In this document: positions 54,560 to 62,811 of the stretch, in pieces
How the letters are laid out: every line of letters begins with the position of its first letter
How positions within the stretch are numbered: position 1 is the first letter of the stretch
Assembly: GCF_000178455.1 (NCBI RefSeq)
Contig: NZ_ADNU01000046.1
Location: forward strand, 1-64,000
DNA length: 64,000 nt
Direction: 5' to 3'
From: Brevibacterium mcbrellneri ATCC 49030
GTDB taxonomy: Bacteria > Actinomycetota > Actinomycetes > Actinomycetales > Brevibacteriaceae
Made by a program: the position numbers and the translations under genes
Notes under the pieces: generated by a model
Told to the model about the DNA's origin: nothing
The model's input: only the letters and a program-made list of their open reading frames with translations
Databases searched by the model: none

Positions 54560-54719
54560 GTAGGCCCTTCCTTGTTTCACGTAGGCGGGTTCGCCTCACG
54601 CTATTCTCTACGCTTCTACTCTACAAAAGCGCATGTGTTCTAGACGACACTGGGGCACCTTTTACGTGTGGTGTCGTGATGCTAGTTTCTGTGTCAGTGC
54701 CTCTCGCTAGGGTTATTAC

Positions 54720-55826
54720 ATGCGGTTTCTTCACACATCTGACTGGCACCTAGGGCGAACGTTTCACGGCGTCGACCTAACGGAGGCACAAACGCGCTTT
54801 ACTGAGCACCTCGTCGAGATGGCAATTGAGGGATCTTATGATGCGGTTATCGTGAGTGGCGACGTGTATGACCGAGCGGTTCCTCCCATCGACGCGCTTC
54901 ATCTGTTCGACCACACGATTGCTCGTCTGGCGGAGGCTGGGATTCGTGTCATTGCGTCCAGCGGGAATCACGACTCGTTTCATCGACTGGGTTTTAGTCG
55001 GCGCCAGTTGGACCGGGTGGGAGTTCACCTCCGTACACACCTCGAGGACGTTTTGTGGCCCGTCGACTTAGGCGACTGTGTGGTGTACGCGATCCCCTAC
55101 TTGGAGCCCGCGTTGGTGTGGAGAAATCTGAACGTTGCTCGCAAACATCAGGCAGTCATTGCACGTTGCGTTAAGGACATCCGTGCGCATGCTCTTAAAC
55201 ACTTCCCGGGCATTCCAATCGTCGTGATGGCACACGCATTTGTGACCGGAGCAACTCCCTCAGAGTCAGAACGTGAAATCGGAGTGGGAGGCGTGGGCAA
55301 CGTTGGTAGCGACACCTTCGAAGGCATTGCGTACACGGCTCTGGGACACCTGCACCGGCCACAAGAGGTTACGGACGGCGTCGTTTACTCCGGGTCCCCA
55401 ATCCCTTACTCCTTTGGTGAAGTGCGGATTCCTAAAACTGTTCATGACGTCCAGATTGGTCCGAATGGTGTGTCTTACCACGCGATCGAACTTCCCACGT
55501 TTGTGCGCGCTAAAAGTGTTCAATGCAGTTTTGAGCAGGCACTCACAGCAGATTGGTCTGATCAGGACGTCCTTGTGGAACTTGAACTCACAGATAACAA
55601 GCGTGTCCCCCAGGCGTTGCAAAAGCTTAAAGAGAAAATACCCAACCTTATCCATATGCGATGGGTTGCAGAGGATAAGAAGCGCACTACGGCCGTGCAC
55701 GCTCCAATAAAACGCATGACTGACGACGAAGTGTTTCAGGGTTTCATGCGATTCGTCACGGACAATGATCCCTCACGCGAAGACTTTGAACTCTTCCACA
55801 ACGCGTTGCGAGGTGCGCAATCGTGA
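54720..55826 (+). CDS. sbcD: Exonuclease SbcCD nuclease subunit
   Basis: 368 residues. Mre11-type phosphodiesterase motifs H-T-S-D-W-H-L-G, S-G-D-V-Y-D-R, S-S-G-N-H-D-S, A-H-A-F-V and G-H-L-H. SbcD cuts hairpins and DNA ends together with SbcC. TAGGGT (54708-54713) ends six bases before ATG 54720, giving a leaderless transcript. The stop overlaps sbcC by four bases. Confidence 0.95.
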   Translation: MRFLHTSDWHLGRTFHGVDLTEAQTRFTEHLVEMAIEGSYDAVIVSGDVYDRAVPPIDALHLFDHTIARLAEAGIRVIASSGNHDSFHRLGFSRRQLDRVGVHLRTHLEDVLWPVDLGDCVVYAIPYLEPALVWRNLNVARKHQAVIARCVKDIRAHALKHFPGIPIVVMAHAFVTGATPSESEREIGVGGVGNVGSDTFEGIAYTALGHLHRPQEVTDGVVYSGSPIPYSFGEVRIPKTVHDVQIGPNGVSYHAIELPTFVRAKSVQCSFEQALTADWSDQDVLVELELTDNKRVPQALQKLKEKIPNLIHMRWVAEDKKRTTAVHAPIKRMTDDEVFQGFMRFVTDNDPSREDFELFHNALRGAQS

Positions 55827-58798
55827 GAATCTTGAACCTCACAATCGAAGGATTCGGGCCATTTGCGGGGAAAGAGCAGATTGATTTTGACCATCTGACA
55901 CAAGAGGGCCTGTTTCTTATCTCAGGGCCTACTGGCGCTGGGAAAACGAGCATTCTTGACGCGATTTGTTTTGCCCTTTACGGAAAGGTTCCCGGTAGCA
56001 GGGGCAAGGTCAAGCAGCTACGCTCACAGTTCGCTACTCCGGACACTCCTACCCGTGTCACTCTGGACTGCGAAGTGCGAGGCAAGCGTTTCAAGATTGA
56101 ACGGTCTCCCTCCTATGAGCGGCCGAAACAACGCGGTAGCGGAATGACAACGCAACCATCGAGTGTTAGCTACCTCGAATATATCGCCGGTGAGTGGGTC
56201 GGTCTGTCGCGAAAGTATGACGAGGTGGGTCAGATCGTTGAAGATACAGTTGGGCTCAACGGTGAACAGTTCACGCGCGTGATCATGTTGCCACAGGGCG
56301 AATTTTCAGCGTTTCTCCGAGCAGAGGCTGCTGATCGCGAAACCATCCTTGAACGACTCTTTGGAACTGAAAGGTTCGGTCGAGCAGCGTCGTTTCTCAC
56401 TGGAATGCAAACGGATGCGAACAGAAGCACGGCAGATATTCGGGCACGTCGGGCAGAGAAGATCACAGCCATGCTCAAAAGCGCTCAAATACCCGCTATT
56501 CCACAATTGACAAAGAGTACTTCCCTGACAAACGTCGGGGCGACTGCGACGGTTGCGCTTATCGAGGAAGAGAATCGACTGCAGACTGCGCAGTACGTCA
56601 ATGATCTCGCACAGAAGCGAAAAGAATCCTCTACGCTACATCTGGAAAAGTTGAACCAGCGATACTCTGACGCTGAGCACTTTGTGAAGCATCGAGGTAT
56701 CGAACAGCAGTACAATCCTGAGGCTCATGCCCAGTTGACGCAACGGGTGCAACGTATGCGGGAAGCTCACACAATCGCACCGGCTTGGGACGAATATCAG
56801 CGAGCCCAGAAGCACGTTGAACACGTACGTACTCAACGTGAAGAGGCTGCATCGCCCTTCGACAACCGTTCGAACGAGCTGCAAGAACTGCTTGAAGCGA
56901 CGCGCAAGTCACGTTCTGCACGTAGTGAACATGAGCGTTTAACGGCCCATAAGAAAAAGTTAGAAGATCAGCTGGCCGAATACACCGCGCGCCGGGAGTC
57001 GTTAATTGAACATGTCGAGAAGACGCGAGCCGAACTAGGGGTTTTAGACGATCCGCAGGCATTTTTGCACACGCTTGATCAGGTTAAAACTGCGTTGGAA
57101 GAATCCACAGCAGTGCGTGACCATGTGTTGGAGGTTTCTTCTGAGCTTCAACGCGTAGAGCGAATATGTGAACGATTGAGCGACAAAGTAGAAGACGCGC
57201 GCGTTCATGTTCAGGGTGCGCGGGAGGCGTATCACGAAATTCGAACAGAGCGCCTGGCTGGAATCGCGGGTGAACTTGCGGCCGAACTGCACCACGACGA
57301 AGCGTGCCCTGTATGCGGCTCAACCCAGCACCCCTCCCCTGCACACCGCCAACAGAGCGCTCTTGGACAGGACCACGAAGACCAGGCATTTTCGGCCATG
57401 TCTGAGGCAACCGAACACCTCTCTGAACTCAGTAATACATACGCGACACACCTAGCTATCCTCGAAGAGCTCAAAAAGCAACGGAAGCAGTTGCCGGAAT
57501 CGTCCGAAATAGAGCGTCAATGCTTACACAATCAAGCAGAGTACAAAAGGATTCAGGGCGAATATGAACGCCTACTATCTACCCGCGAGAAGCTCCACAC
57601 GTCTCTTCGAACGGCAGAAGACGACGTGGAAACAGTGCGCGAAAAGCAGTCAGAATGTGAAAAAGACAGCATCCGAGTAGAAACTCGCCTCAAGCAGGTA
57701 GAGTCTGACATTCACTTGCCTTCTTCGTTGCTTGGCATTGTCAATTTGCCTGCGCCCGTTGACGCACCTGGAACTGTGGCACTTGAAGATCGCGTGCAGT
57801 CCCTGATCGAACAAGTCAACAAAAGCGCTCGGCTTGAATGTGAGCTTCAATCCAGAACCTCGGACCTCCGTTCACGCGAAAGCGAATGGGAAGTTGCATT
57901 CACCTCGTCGAAATTTACCGAACTCGACGAGTTCTTAGAGCTCCGAAACGCAGACGTAGACAACGCCTCTCATCAACTGCACCTGATGGAGCAACAAGCC
58001 ACTGTCTTGCGAGAGAATCGGGCGTCCGAATGGTATCGACGTGGCCTCACAGAGACGCTAGCGCTTGAACAGTTGGCAGATCTTGTTCGTACACAGCAAC
58101 GTATATGCGAGCAACACTCTACAGATTATGAAGAGACTAGCAACCGTCTCTACTTCGCCCTAGAACAACGAAATAAGGCTCAACAAGCGCGCGAAGAGGT
58201 ATTCGACCAAGAACGTGAGTTCGAGGCTGAACTTGTGCACAACGAACGCATTGTGGAACTCGCACAAATCGTCAACGCGACGAGCCCGTCCAACACGCGA
58301 CGCGTCACGCTCAAGTCCTACGTTCTGGGTGAAATGTTTGCTCAAGTAACCCAGGCTGGATCAGAACGACTCGAAGTGATGTCAGGCAACCGCTATCGCC
58401 TCGAGCACGCTTATGAACGTCACACTGGACAGTCAAAAGGTGGTCTGCTCCTACAAGTGGTTGACACATTCACATCCGAAGAACGTGACCCGCGAACCCT
58501 GTCAGGAGGTGAGTCCTTTATGGCCTCGCTGAGCTTGGCACTGGGACTCGCCGACACCGTAGCCGCACATGCGGGTGGCATTGAGCTTGAGTCACTGTTT
58601 ATCGACGAAGGGTTCGGAAGTCTCGACCCCCAGGCGCTCGACGCTGTCATGACGGTGCTCGATGAACTGCGCACGCACGGAAGATCCGTGGGTGTTATTT
58701 CGCACGTCGAGGAAATGCAGCAGTCAATCCCATGCAAGCTTGAGGTGACACCTTCCTCAACGGGCTCAACCACCTCGGTCATGACATCTGGTGCCTAG
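55823..58798 (+). CDS. sbcC: Exonuclease SbcCD ATPase subunit
   Basis: 991 residues. Walker A G-P-T-G-A-G-K-T in the first 45 residues, two long coiled coils, a zinc hook C-P-V-C (C495, C498), signature L-S-G-G-E and Walker B L-F-I-D-E-G-F-G-S-L-D near the C-terminus. The Rad50-like ATPase tethers DNA ends and controls SbcD. GTG start overlaps sbcD. The following gene has its own promoter-like sequence. Confidence 0.95.
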   Translation: MRILNLTIEGFGPFAGKEQIDFDHLTQEGLFLISGPTGAGKTSILDAICFALYGKVPGSRGKVKQLRSQFATPDTPTRVTLDCEVRGKRFKIERSPSYERPKQRGSGMTTQPSSVSYLEYIAGEWVGLSRKYDEVGQIVEDTVGLNGEQFTRVIMLPQGEFSAFLRAEAADRETILERLFGTERFGRAASFLTGMQTDANRSTADIRARRAEKITAMLKSAQIPAIPQLTKSTSLTNVGATATVALIEEENRLQTAQYVNDLAQKRKESSTLHLEKLNQRYSDAEHFVKHRGIEQQYNPEAHAQLTQRVQRMREAHTIAPAWDEYQRAQKHVEHVRTQREEAASPFDNRSNELQELLEATRKSRSARSEHERLTAHKKKLEDQLAEYTARRESLIEHVEKTRAELGVLDDPQAFLHTLDQVKTALEESTAVRDHVLEVSSELQRVERICERLSDKVEDARVHVQGAREAYHEIRTERLAGIAGELAAELHHDEACPVCGSTQHPSPAHRQQSALGQDHEDQAFSAMSEATEHLSELSNTYATHLAILEELKKQRKQLPESSEIERQCLHNQAEYKRIQGEYERLLSTREKLHTSLRTAEDDVETVREKQSECEKDSIRVETRLKQVESDIHLPSSLLGIVNLPAPVDAPGTVALEDRVQSLIEQVNKSARLECELQSRTSDLRSRESEWEVAFTSSKFTELDEFLELRNADVDNASHQLHLMEQQATVLRENRASEWYRRGLTETLALEQLADLVRTQQRICEQHSTDYEETSNRLYFALEQRNKAQQAREEVFDQEREFEAELVHNERIVELAQIVNATSPSNTRRVTLKSYVLGEMFAQVTQAGSERLEVMSGNRYRLEHAYERHTGQSKGGLLLQVVDTFTSEERDPRTLSGGESFMASLSLALGLADTVAAHAGGIELESLFIDEGFGSLDPQALDAVMTVLDELRTHGRSVGVISHVEEMQQSIPCKLEVTPSSTGSTTSVMTSGA

Positions 58799-58883
58799 AG
58801 AACAACACACGTGAAAACCAGTCGTGCGTTCATACTTAGCGACCTTAAAACACTAAACGGTAAGAATCCGCTAACGTTATAGT

Positions 58884-59951
58884 GTGCTTGTTCTTAGCGT
58901 TTCTAGTCTTAAAGGTGGGGTCGGTAAGACCTCCGTAACTCTGGGGCTTGCCTCAGCGGCATTGAGTCGTGGCATACCCACGCTGGTCGTTGATATGGAC
59001 CCACAGGCTGATGCCTCGACTGGTTTAGACGTTCCCGTCAACACCCCAGCCGACATTGCGGATGTCCTTGCTGCTCCCAAGAGCAAACTCGTCAAGCAGG
59101 CAATCACGCCTTCCGGGTGGGTTGAAGGGAAACATGGGGTACTCGACGTCATTCCCGGTTCGCCACGGGCTGCAGAGTTCGACCGCCCGTCGCTTTCAGA
59201 CCGGTATCTCAAGCGTCTCCGCGAAGCGATTAGTCGAAACGGTTCTAAGTATCGCCTAGTTCTGATCGATTGCCCTCCTTCGCTCAACGGTCTTACCCGC
59301 GCAGCGTGGACTGCCAGCCAACGTGTTCTCATCGTCACGGAGCCGGGACTGTTTTCAGTTGCAGCTGCCGACCGCGCTTTGCGCGCGACCGACGAACTTC
59401 GTCGCCGTAGTGCAGCAAAGCTTCAGCCGTTAGGTATCGTCGTCAACCGAGTGCGGCCGTCATCACGTGAACAGAGCTTCCGCATTCAAGAACTCAAAGA
59501 CATGTTCGGCCCGCTTGTGCTCAACCCGCCCCTGTCGGAGCGTACGGTACTCCAACAAGCCCAAGGTTCAGCACGACCTATTCACGAATGGCCAGGAAAG
59601 CCGGCGAGCGAACTGGCCTCAGCCTTTGACTCGATTCTTGACCGCGCGCTTCGCAGTAAAAACATGCGAGGACGAGGATCTTCCGTCGATAACTCCGTAA
59701 AGACGCCAGCGAAACCCACTGAGAAACCTAAAAAGCCAGCGGAGGCGCCAAAGAATCCCGGAAAGACTGAGAAGAACCCCGCACAGGTTGAAGAGAAGTC
59801 CACACCCATGCAGGCAAACAAGGCTAAGAAGAAATCATCGGAGCCTACACAAGCATCCGATCACAATGCGAACACTTCAAGCTTTGACGCCATGCTGTCA
59901 CGCAAGGTCGAATCCATGAAGCAAAACAAAGATCACAAGCCAAAGCACTAG
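58884..59951 (+). CDS. Orphan ParA-family ATPase with basic C-terminal tail
   Basis: 355 residues. Deviant Walker A K-G-G-V-G-K-T-S (residues 11-18), V-D-M-D-P-Q-A-D-A-S-T and L-I-D-C-P-P-S-L. No parB gene follows. Residues after about 255 form a Lys/Pro-rich, low-complexity tail (P-A-K-P-T-E-K-P-K-K-P). Orphan ParA relatives in Actinobacteria position division or other machinery; no partner is visible here except the convergent ftsR. Start GTG 58884; TAACGT (58872-58877) ends six bases upstream. Confidence 0.8.
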   Translation: MLVLSVSSLKGGVGKTSVTLGLASAALSRGIPTLVVDMDPQADASTGLDVPVNTPADIADVLAAPKSKLVKQAITPSGWVEGKHGVLDVIPGSPRAAEFDRPSLSDRYLKRLREAISRNGSKYRLVLIDCPPSLNGLTRAAWTASQRVLIVTEPGLFSVAAADRALRATDELRRRSAAKLQPLGIVVNRVRPSSREQSFRIQELKDMFGPLVLNPPLSERTVLQQAQGSARPIHEWPGKPASELASAFDSILDRALRSKNMRGRGSSVDNSVKTPAKPTEKPKKPAEAPKNPGKTEKNPAQVEEKSTPMQANKAKKKSSEPTQASDHNANTSSFDAMLSRKVESMKQNKDHKPKH

Positions 59952-59962
59952 GGCAAAGTAAA

Positions 59963-59992
59963 AGAGCGGGTAACCAACTGGTTCCCCGCTCT
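59963..59992. terminator. Bidirectional terminator between parA-like gene and ftsR
   Basis: AGAGCGGG (59963-59970) pairs with CCCGCTCT (59985-59992), with inner AACC/GGTT pairing. The A-rich left flank and short T content on the right suit termination in both directions. Confidence 0.8.
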
Positions 59993-60025
59993 GATTACGT
60001 CCCCCAAAGTAAAGTGAAGTTCGGT

Positions 60026-60589
60026 CTAGCCAATCTTCTTGGCGCGTCGAAGAGCAAGTTCATCAACGGGCGTAACAGGAGCTTCAGGACGTTCACTAGG
60101 AAGCTCTGCCAGCGTTCCTTCCACATCGCGCCATACACGTCCAACTGAAATGCCGAATACGCCCTGCCCTCCCTGGAGCAAGTCGATCACTTCATCGGCC
60201 GAGGTGCACTCAAAAACCGAAGCGCCGTCACTCATTAACGTGATCTCAGAGAGATCGTCGATGCCGTGCTCACGAAGAGATCCAACCGCCACACGAATCT
60301 GGTTGAGGGAAACCCCTGTGTCCAAGAGACGCTTGATGATTTTGAGAACCAGGATGTCGCGGAAAGAGTATAGGCGAGTGGATCCGGAACCCGAAGCTGT
60401 CTGAATAGACGGCTGAACAAGGTTTGTTCGCGCCCAGTAGTCGAGCTGACGATACGTAATTCCAATGACGTTTGCGACAACAGGACCGCGATACCCAATC
60501 TTTTCATTCAGTTCGGGTAAGTCGTCGTTAAATAGCAGTCCTTGTGCCTCGCGAGATTGAGACGCTGCTACTTCTGGGCTCTGGTTCAC
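60026..60589 (-). CDS. ftsR: MerR-family regulator of cell division, FtsR-like
   Basis: 187 residues. MerR helix-turn-helix (about 38-100): V-A-N-V-I-G-I-T-Y-R-Q-L-D-Y-W-A-R-T-N-L-V, then R-L-Y-S-F-R-D-I-L-V-L-K-I-I-K-R-L-L-D-T-G-V-S-L-N-Q-I-R. Full-length match to Rv1828 and to Corynebacterium FtsR, which activates ftsZ. An N-terminal disordered stretch and a C-terminal dimerisation domain are typical. The effector is unknown. Start ATG 60589. Confidence 0.87.
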   Translation of the reverse strand: MNQSPEVAASQSREAQGLLFNDDLPELNEKIGYRGPVVANVIGITYRQLDYWARTNLVQPSIQTASGSGSTRLYSFRDILVLKIIKRLLDTGVSLNQIRVAVGSLREHGIDDLSEITLMSDGASVFECTSADEVIDLLQGGQGVFGISVGRVWRDVEGTLAELPSERPEAPVTPVDELALRRAKKIG

Positions 60590-60824
60590 ACCAACTACTC
60601 CTTACACCCCAGGGGGAAGCGGGGCTCAAGCGCTTGCGGAATTATTCCATTCTACACGCGCATGGCTTTCGGGATGATCTTCGTGTATGAAACTATGCGC
60701 TCAACGTTTCCGACTCAACAACCGCGTAGGTAACGATTTGGCGTGTCGCCGTTACCTCAATTATCGAACACGCTTTCTGGAGTGCAGTCAGCTCAAAAAA
60801 CCACGGGTCGCGTTGTGGAGGCGA
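60590..60824. other. Intergenic region between plsC-like gene and ftsR, with a hairpin
   Basis: No gene is seen in these 235 bases. GGTAAC (60729-60734), GGCG (60740-60743), CGCC (60747-60750) and GTTACC (60751-60756) form a stem with a three-base loop and a five-base bulge. No T run follows on either strand, so it may be a regulatory site rather than a terminator. The ftsR promoter must lie here. Confidence 0.6.
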
Positions 60825-61532
60825 CTACCCGTTCTGCTCGGGCTCCTTCTTTTCTGCCAGCAATCGCGTCTTCACCGTGGAAGCGTATGTGTCCACGTAC
60901 TCCTGCCCAGAAAGTCGCAAAATCTCGTACATAATCTCGTCAGTGATCGAACGCAAAAGAAACCGATCTTCGGGAACGTTCTGGTAGCGAGAAAAGTCAA
61001 TAGGCTTACCAAACACAATCCCGACTCTGCGCAACTTGGGAACCATTCTTCCCTGCGGTTGAACTTTGTCAGTACCAATAAGAGCAACGGGAACCACGGG
61101 GCACCCAGACTCCAGTACGAGTCGCGCAACGCCGGTACGACCTCGGTACAGGCGACCATCTGGGGAACGCGTCCCCTCAGGGTAGATGCCAAGCAACTTG
61201 CCGTCGTTGAGGACCTTCAAACCAGACTTCAGTGACGCTTCGGAAGCAGAGCCACCACCTCGGTCCATAGGAAGCTGGTTAGTTGCCAAAAAGAACGACC
61301 TAACAAGGCGGCCTTTAATGCCCGGGCCCGTGAAGTAGTCCTTCTTTGCCAAATACACAACCGGCCGCGGGGCCACGAGCGGAATGAAAATGGAGTCCAT
61401 GAACGAAAGGTGGTTACCAGCGATGATCGCGCCACCTTCTTCTGGAATGTTTTCGATTCCTCGGACCCATGGGCGGAAGAGGATCTTAAGCAACGGTCCA
61501 ACCAAGATCCGTTTGAGGACCCAATAAAACAC
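60825..61532 (-). CDS. PlsC-type 1-acylglycerol-3-phosphate acyltransferase
   Basis: 235 residues. Acyltransferase motifs N-H-L-S-F-M-D-S (H-x4-D), P-M-D-R-G-G-G, Y-P-E-G-T-R-S-P-D-G and V-P-V-A-L-I-G-T. Transfers an acyl chain to lysophosphatidic acid or a related acceptor at the membrane. GTG 61532 was chosen: it begins F-Y-W-V-L-K-R where relatives start, and AAGGTGAG lies upstream. The longer frame begins ATG 61580, nine bases from the next gene's start codon, and adds 16 unconserved residues. Confidence 0.87.
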   Translation of the reverse strand: MFYWVLKRILVGPLLKILFRPWVRGIENIPEEGGAIIAGNHLSFMDSIFIPLVAPRPVVYLAKKDYFTGPGIKGRLVRSFFLATNQLPMDRGGGSASEASLKSGLKVLNDGKLLGIYPEGTRSPDGRLYRGRTGVARLVLESGCPVVPVALIGTDKVQPQGRMVPKLRRVGIVFGKPIDFSRYQNVPEDRFLLRSITDEIMYEILRLSGQEYVDTYASTVKTRLLAEKKEPEQNG

Positions 61533-61589
61533 TCGCTCACCTTTCGACGGTTCCGCATCAACTATATGGCACTGTGGCATGCTGGAAAC

Positions 61590-62345
61590 ATGACTGAGTT
61601 AACGGCAACTGAATCTGTGTCGTCCCCGATTTCATTGCGCGGAGAGTCGTCTGCGGCTGTCGTGATGCTGCATGGCTTTACGGGCTCACCCTACGTGTGG
61701 AGCGATATCGCTCATCGCGTTCACACGTCAACAGGTGCTTCGGTGGCTGTTCCTCTTTTGCCAGGGCACGGCACAGTGTGGACAGACATGCTTGACTGCA
61801 CGTGGGAAGACTGGGTGGACTGCGCTCTGGAAGCCGTCGATTCAGCGCTTGCGAGTCATGACCACGTGGTCGTCGCTGGGTTGTCGATGGGTGGCACGCT
61901 CGCGTTGGAGACGTTGTTTTCCCGGCCCGAGGTGGCTGCCGGCGTGCTAGTCAATCCGGCTGTGTTCGTTGATTCGCCTTTTGCGAGGTTCGCCGGCGTG
62001 CTATCGCCGTTTGTGACTGATGTGAAGTCGATTGGTGGCGATATCGCGCGTCCGGGGATGAGTGAATATGCTTATCCGCGCACTCCGCTGAGTGGTGTTG
62101 CGGAGCTACATCGCGGCTGTGAGCGGGTTCGTGCGCGCCTGTGGTCGGTTGAAACGCCGGTGACGTTGATGTCGTCGTCGACTGACAATGTGGTGGCGTC
62201 CCGGTCGAGTGACTTTATTGAACGTGAGGCACAGAACGTGACACGCGTGATTATGCGTCACAGTTTTCACGTGGCCACGTTGGACTATGATGCGCTTGCG
62301 ATCGTTCAGCAGATCGAGCGTGCTCTGGCGCGTGAAGATGCATGA
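61590..62345 (+). CDS. Alpha/beta hydrolase (esterase/lipase, monoacylglycerol-lipase-like)
   Basis: 251 residues. V-V-M-L-H-G-F-T-G-S-P (oxyanion hole), nucleophile elbow G-L-S-M-G-G-T (Ser), catalytic Asp in S-S-S-T-D-N-V-V and His in R-H-S-F-H-V-A-T-L-D. Closest to thermophilic carboxylesterase Est30 and bacterial monoacylglycerol lipases. The start ATG 61590 has CATGCT six bases upstream. The stop overlaps the next gene by ATGA. Divergent from the acyltransferase, hinting at a lipid-linked role, which is inference. Confidence 0.87.
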   Translation: MTELTATESVSSPISLRGESSAAVVMLHGFTGSPYVWSDIAHRVHTSTGASVAVPLLPGHGTVWTDMLDCTWEDWVDCALEAVDSALASHDHVVVAGLSMGGTLALETLFSRPEVAAGVLVNPAVFVDSPFARFAGVLSPFVTDVKSIGGDIARPGMSEYAYPRTPLSGVAELHRGCERVRARLWSVETPVTLMSSSTDNVVASRSSDFIEREAQNVTRVIMRHSFHVATLDYDALAIVQQIERALAREDA

Positions 62346-62755
62346 AAAGTAGTGATAGTGACGGCTCTGTTCCTGAGTGGGAACGATTGAGCGAAGACGA
62401 ACGCGTACGTGACGAAGACTGGGACGCGATTGTCGCTGACTTTGGGCGTTCAACTGCGTACAACTCAGAAGTTTCAGCAGAAGAGGTGACTGAATACCTT
62501 GAGCAACGTGAAGATTGGGAAGGTCCAGTTGTTGACAAGGTAGATCTCCGCGATGCCCAACCTGCACGCGTTGTATCACTCGTCGCTCTGGTTGGTGGAA
62601 TTCTGGCAATCATTGTTGTGGCACTTTTTGTGCGTCCCGTCCCTCTGTGGGGAACAGTCATGTGTGTTGCGGTGGCGGCTGGAGGCGGTGTGGGAGCGAT
62701 CTTCACATTGCCCAAGGACAGGCGCGCGGATGACGACGGTGGAGCCCAGGTGTAG
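62342..62755 (+). CDS. Small membrane protein of unknown function, two helices
   Basis: 137 residues. An acidic N-terminal half (E-W-E-R-L-S-E-D-E-R-V-R-D-E-D-W) is followed by two membrane helices (about 77-97 and 102-120) and a short charged tail. Such proteins recur in Actinobacteria after esterase genes with no assigned function. Coupled to the esterase by four-base overlap. Confidence 0.65.
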   Translation: MKSSDSDGSVPEWERLSEDERVRDEDWDAIVADFGRSTAYNSEVSAEEVTEYLEQREDWEGPVVDKVDLRDAQPARVVSLVALVGGILAIIVVALFVRPVPLWGTVMCVAVAAGGGVGAIFTLPKDRRADDDGGAQV

Positions 62756-62811
62756 ATGAATCTGCGCAGATACTTCAGGCTGTGTCAGTGCTATCTAGAA
62801 TCATGTAGGCC

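Larger units (their letters stand above)
3505..61145. repeat. Dispersed 10-bp word CCGAGGTCGT (both strands)
   Basis: By eye, about 17 exact copies: forward near 6723, 16448, 20129, 28563, 30136, 34096, 36888 and 42239; reverse near 6389, 10157, 16783, 28437, 39543, 40158, 40588, 50940 and 61136. About seven more match the first nine bases. Composition predicts well under one copy. Most copies are inside genes, in two different reading frames. Confidence 0.7.

Noticed and set aside
61578-61592. Divergent acyltransferase and esterase start codons nine bases apart, implying overlapping leaderless promoters
   Set aside because: A GTG at 61532 with AAGGTGAG upstream starts the acyltransferase where relatives begin, leaving a normal 57-base divergent region.
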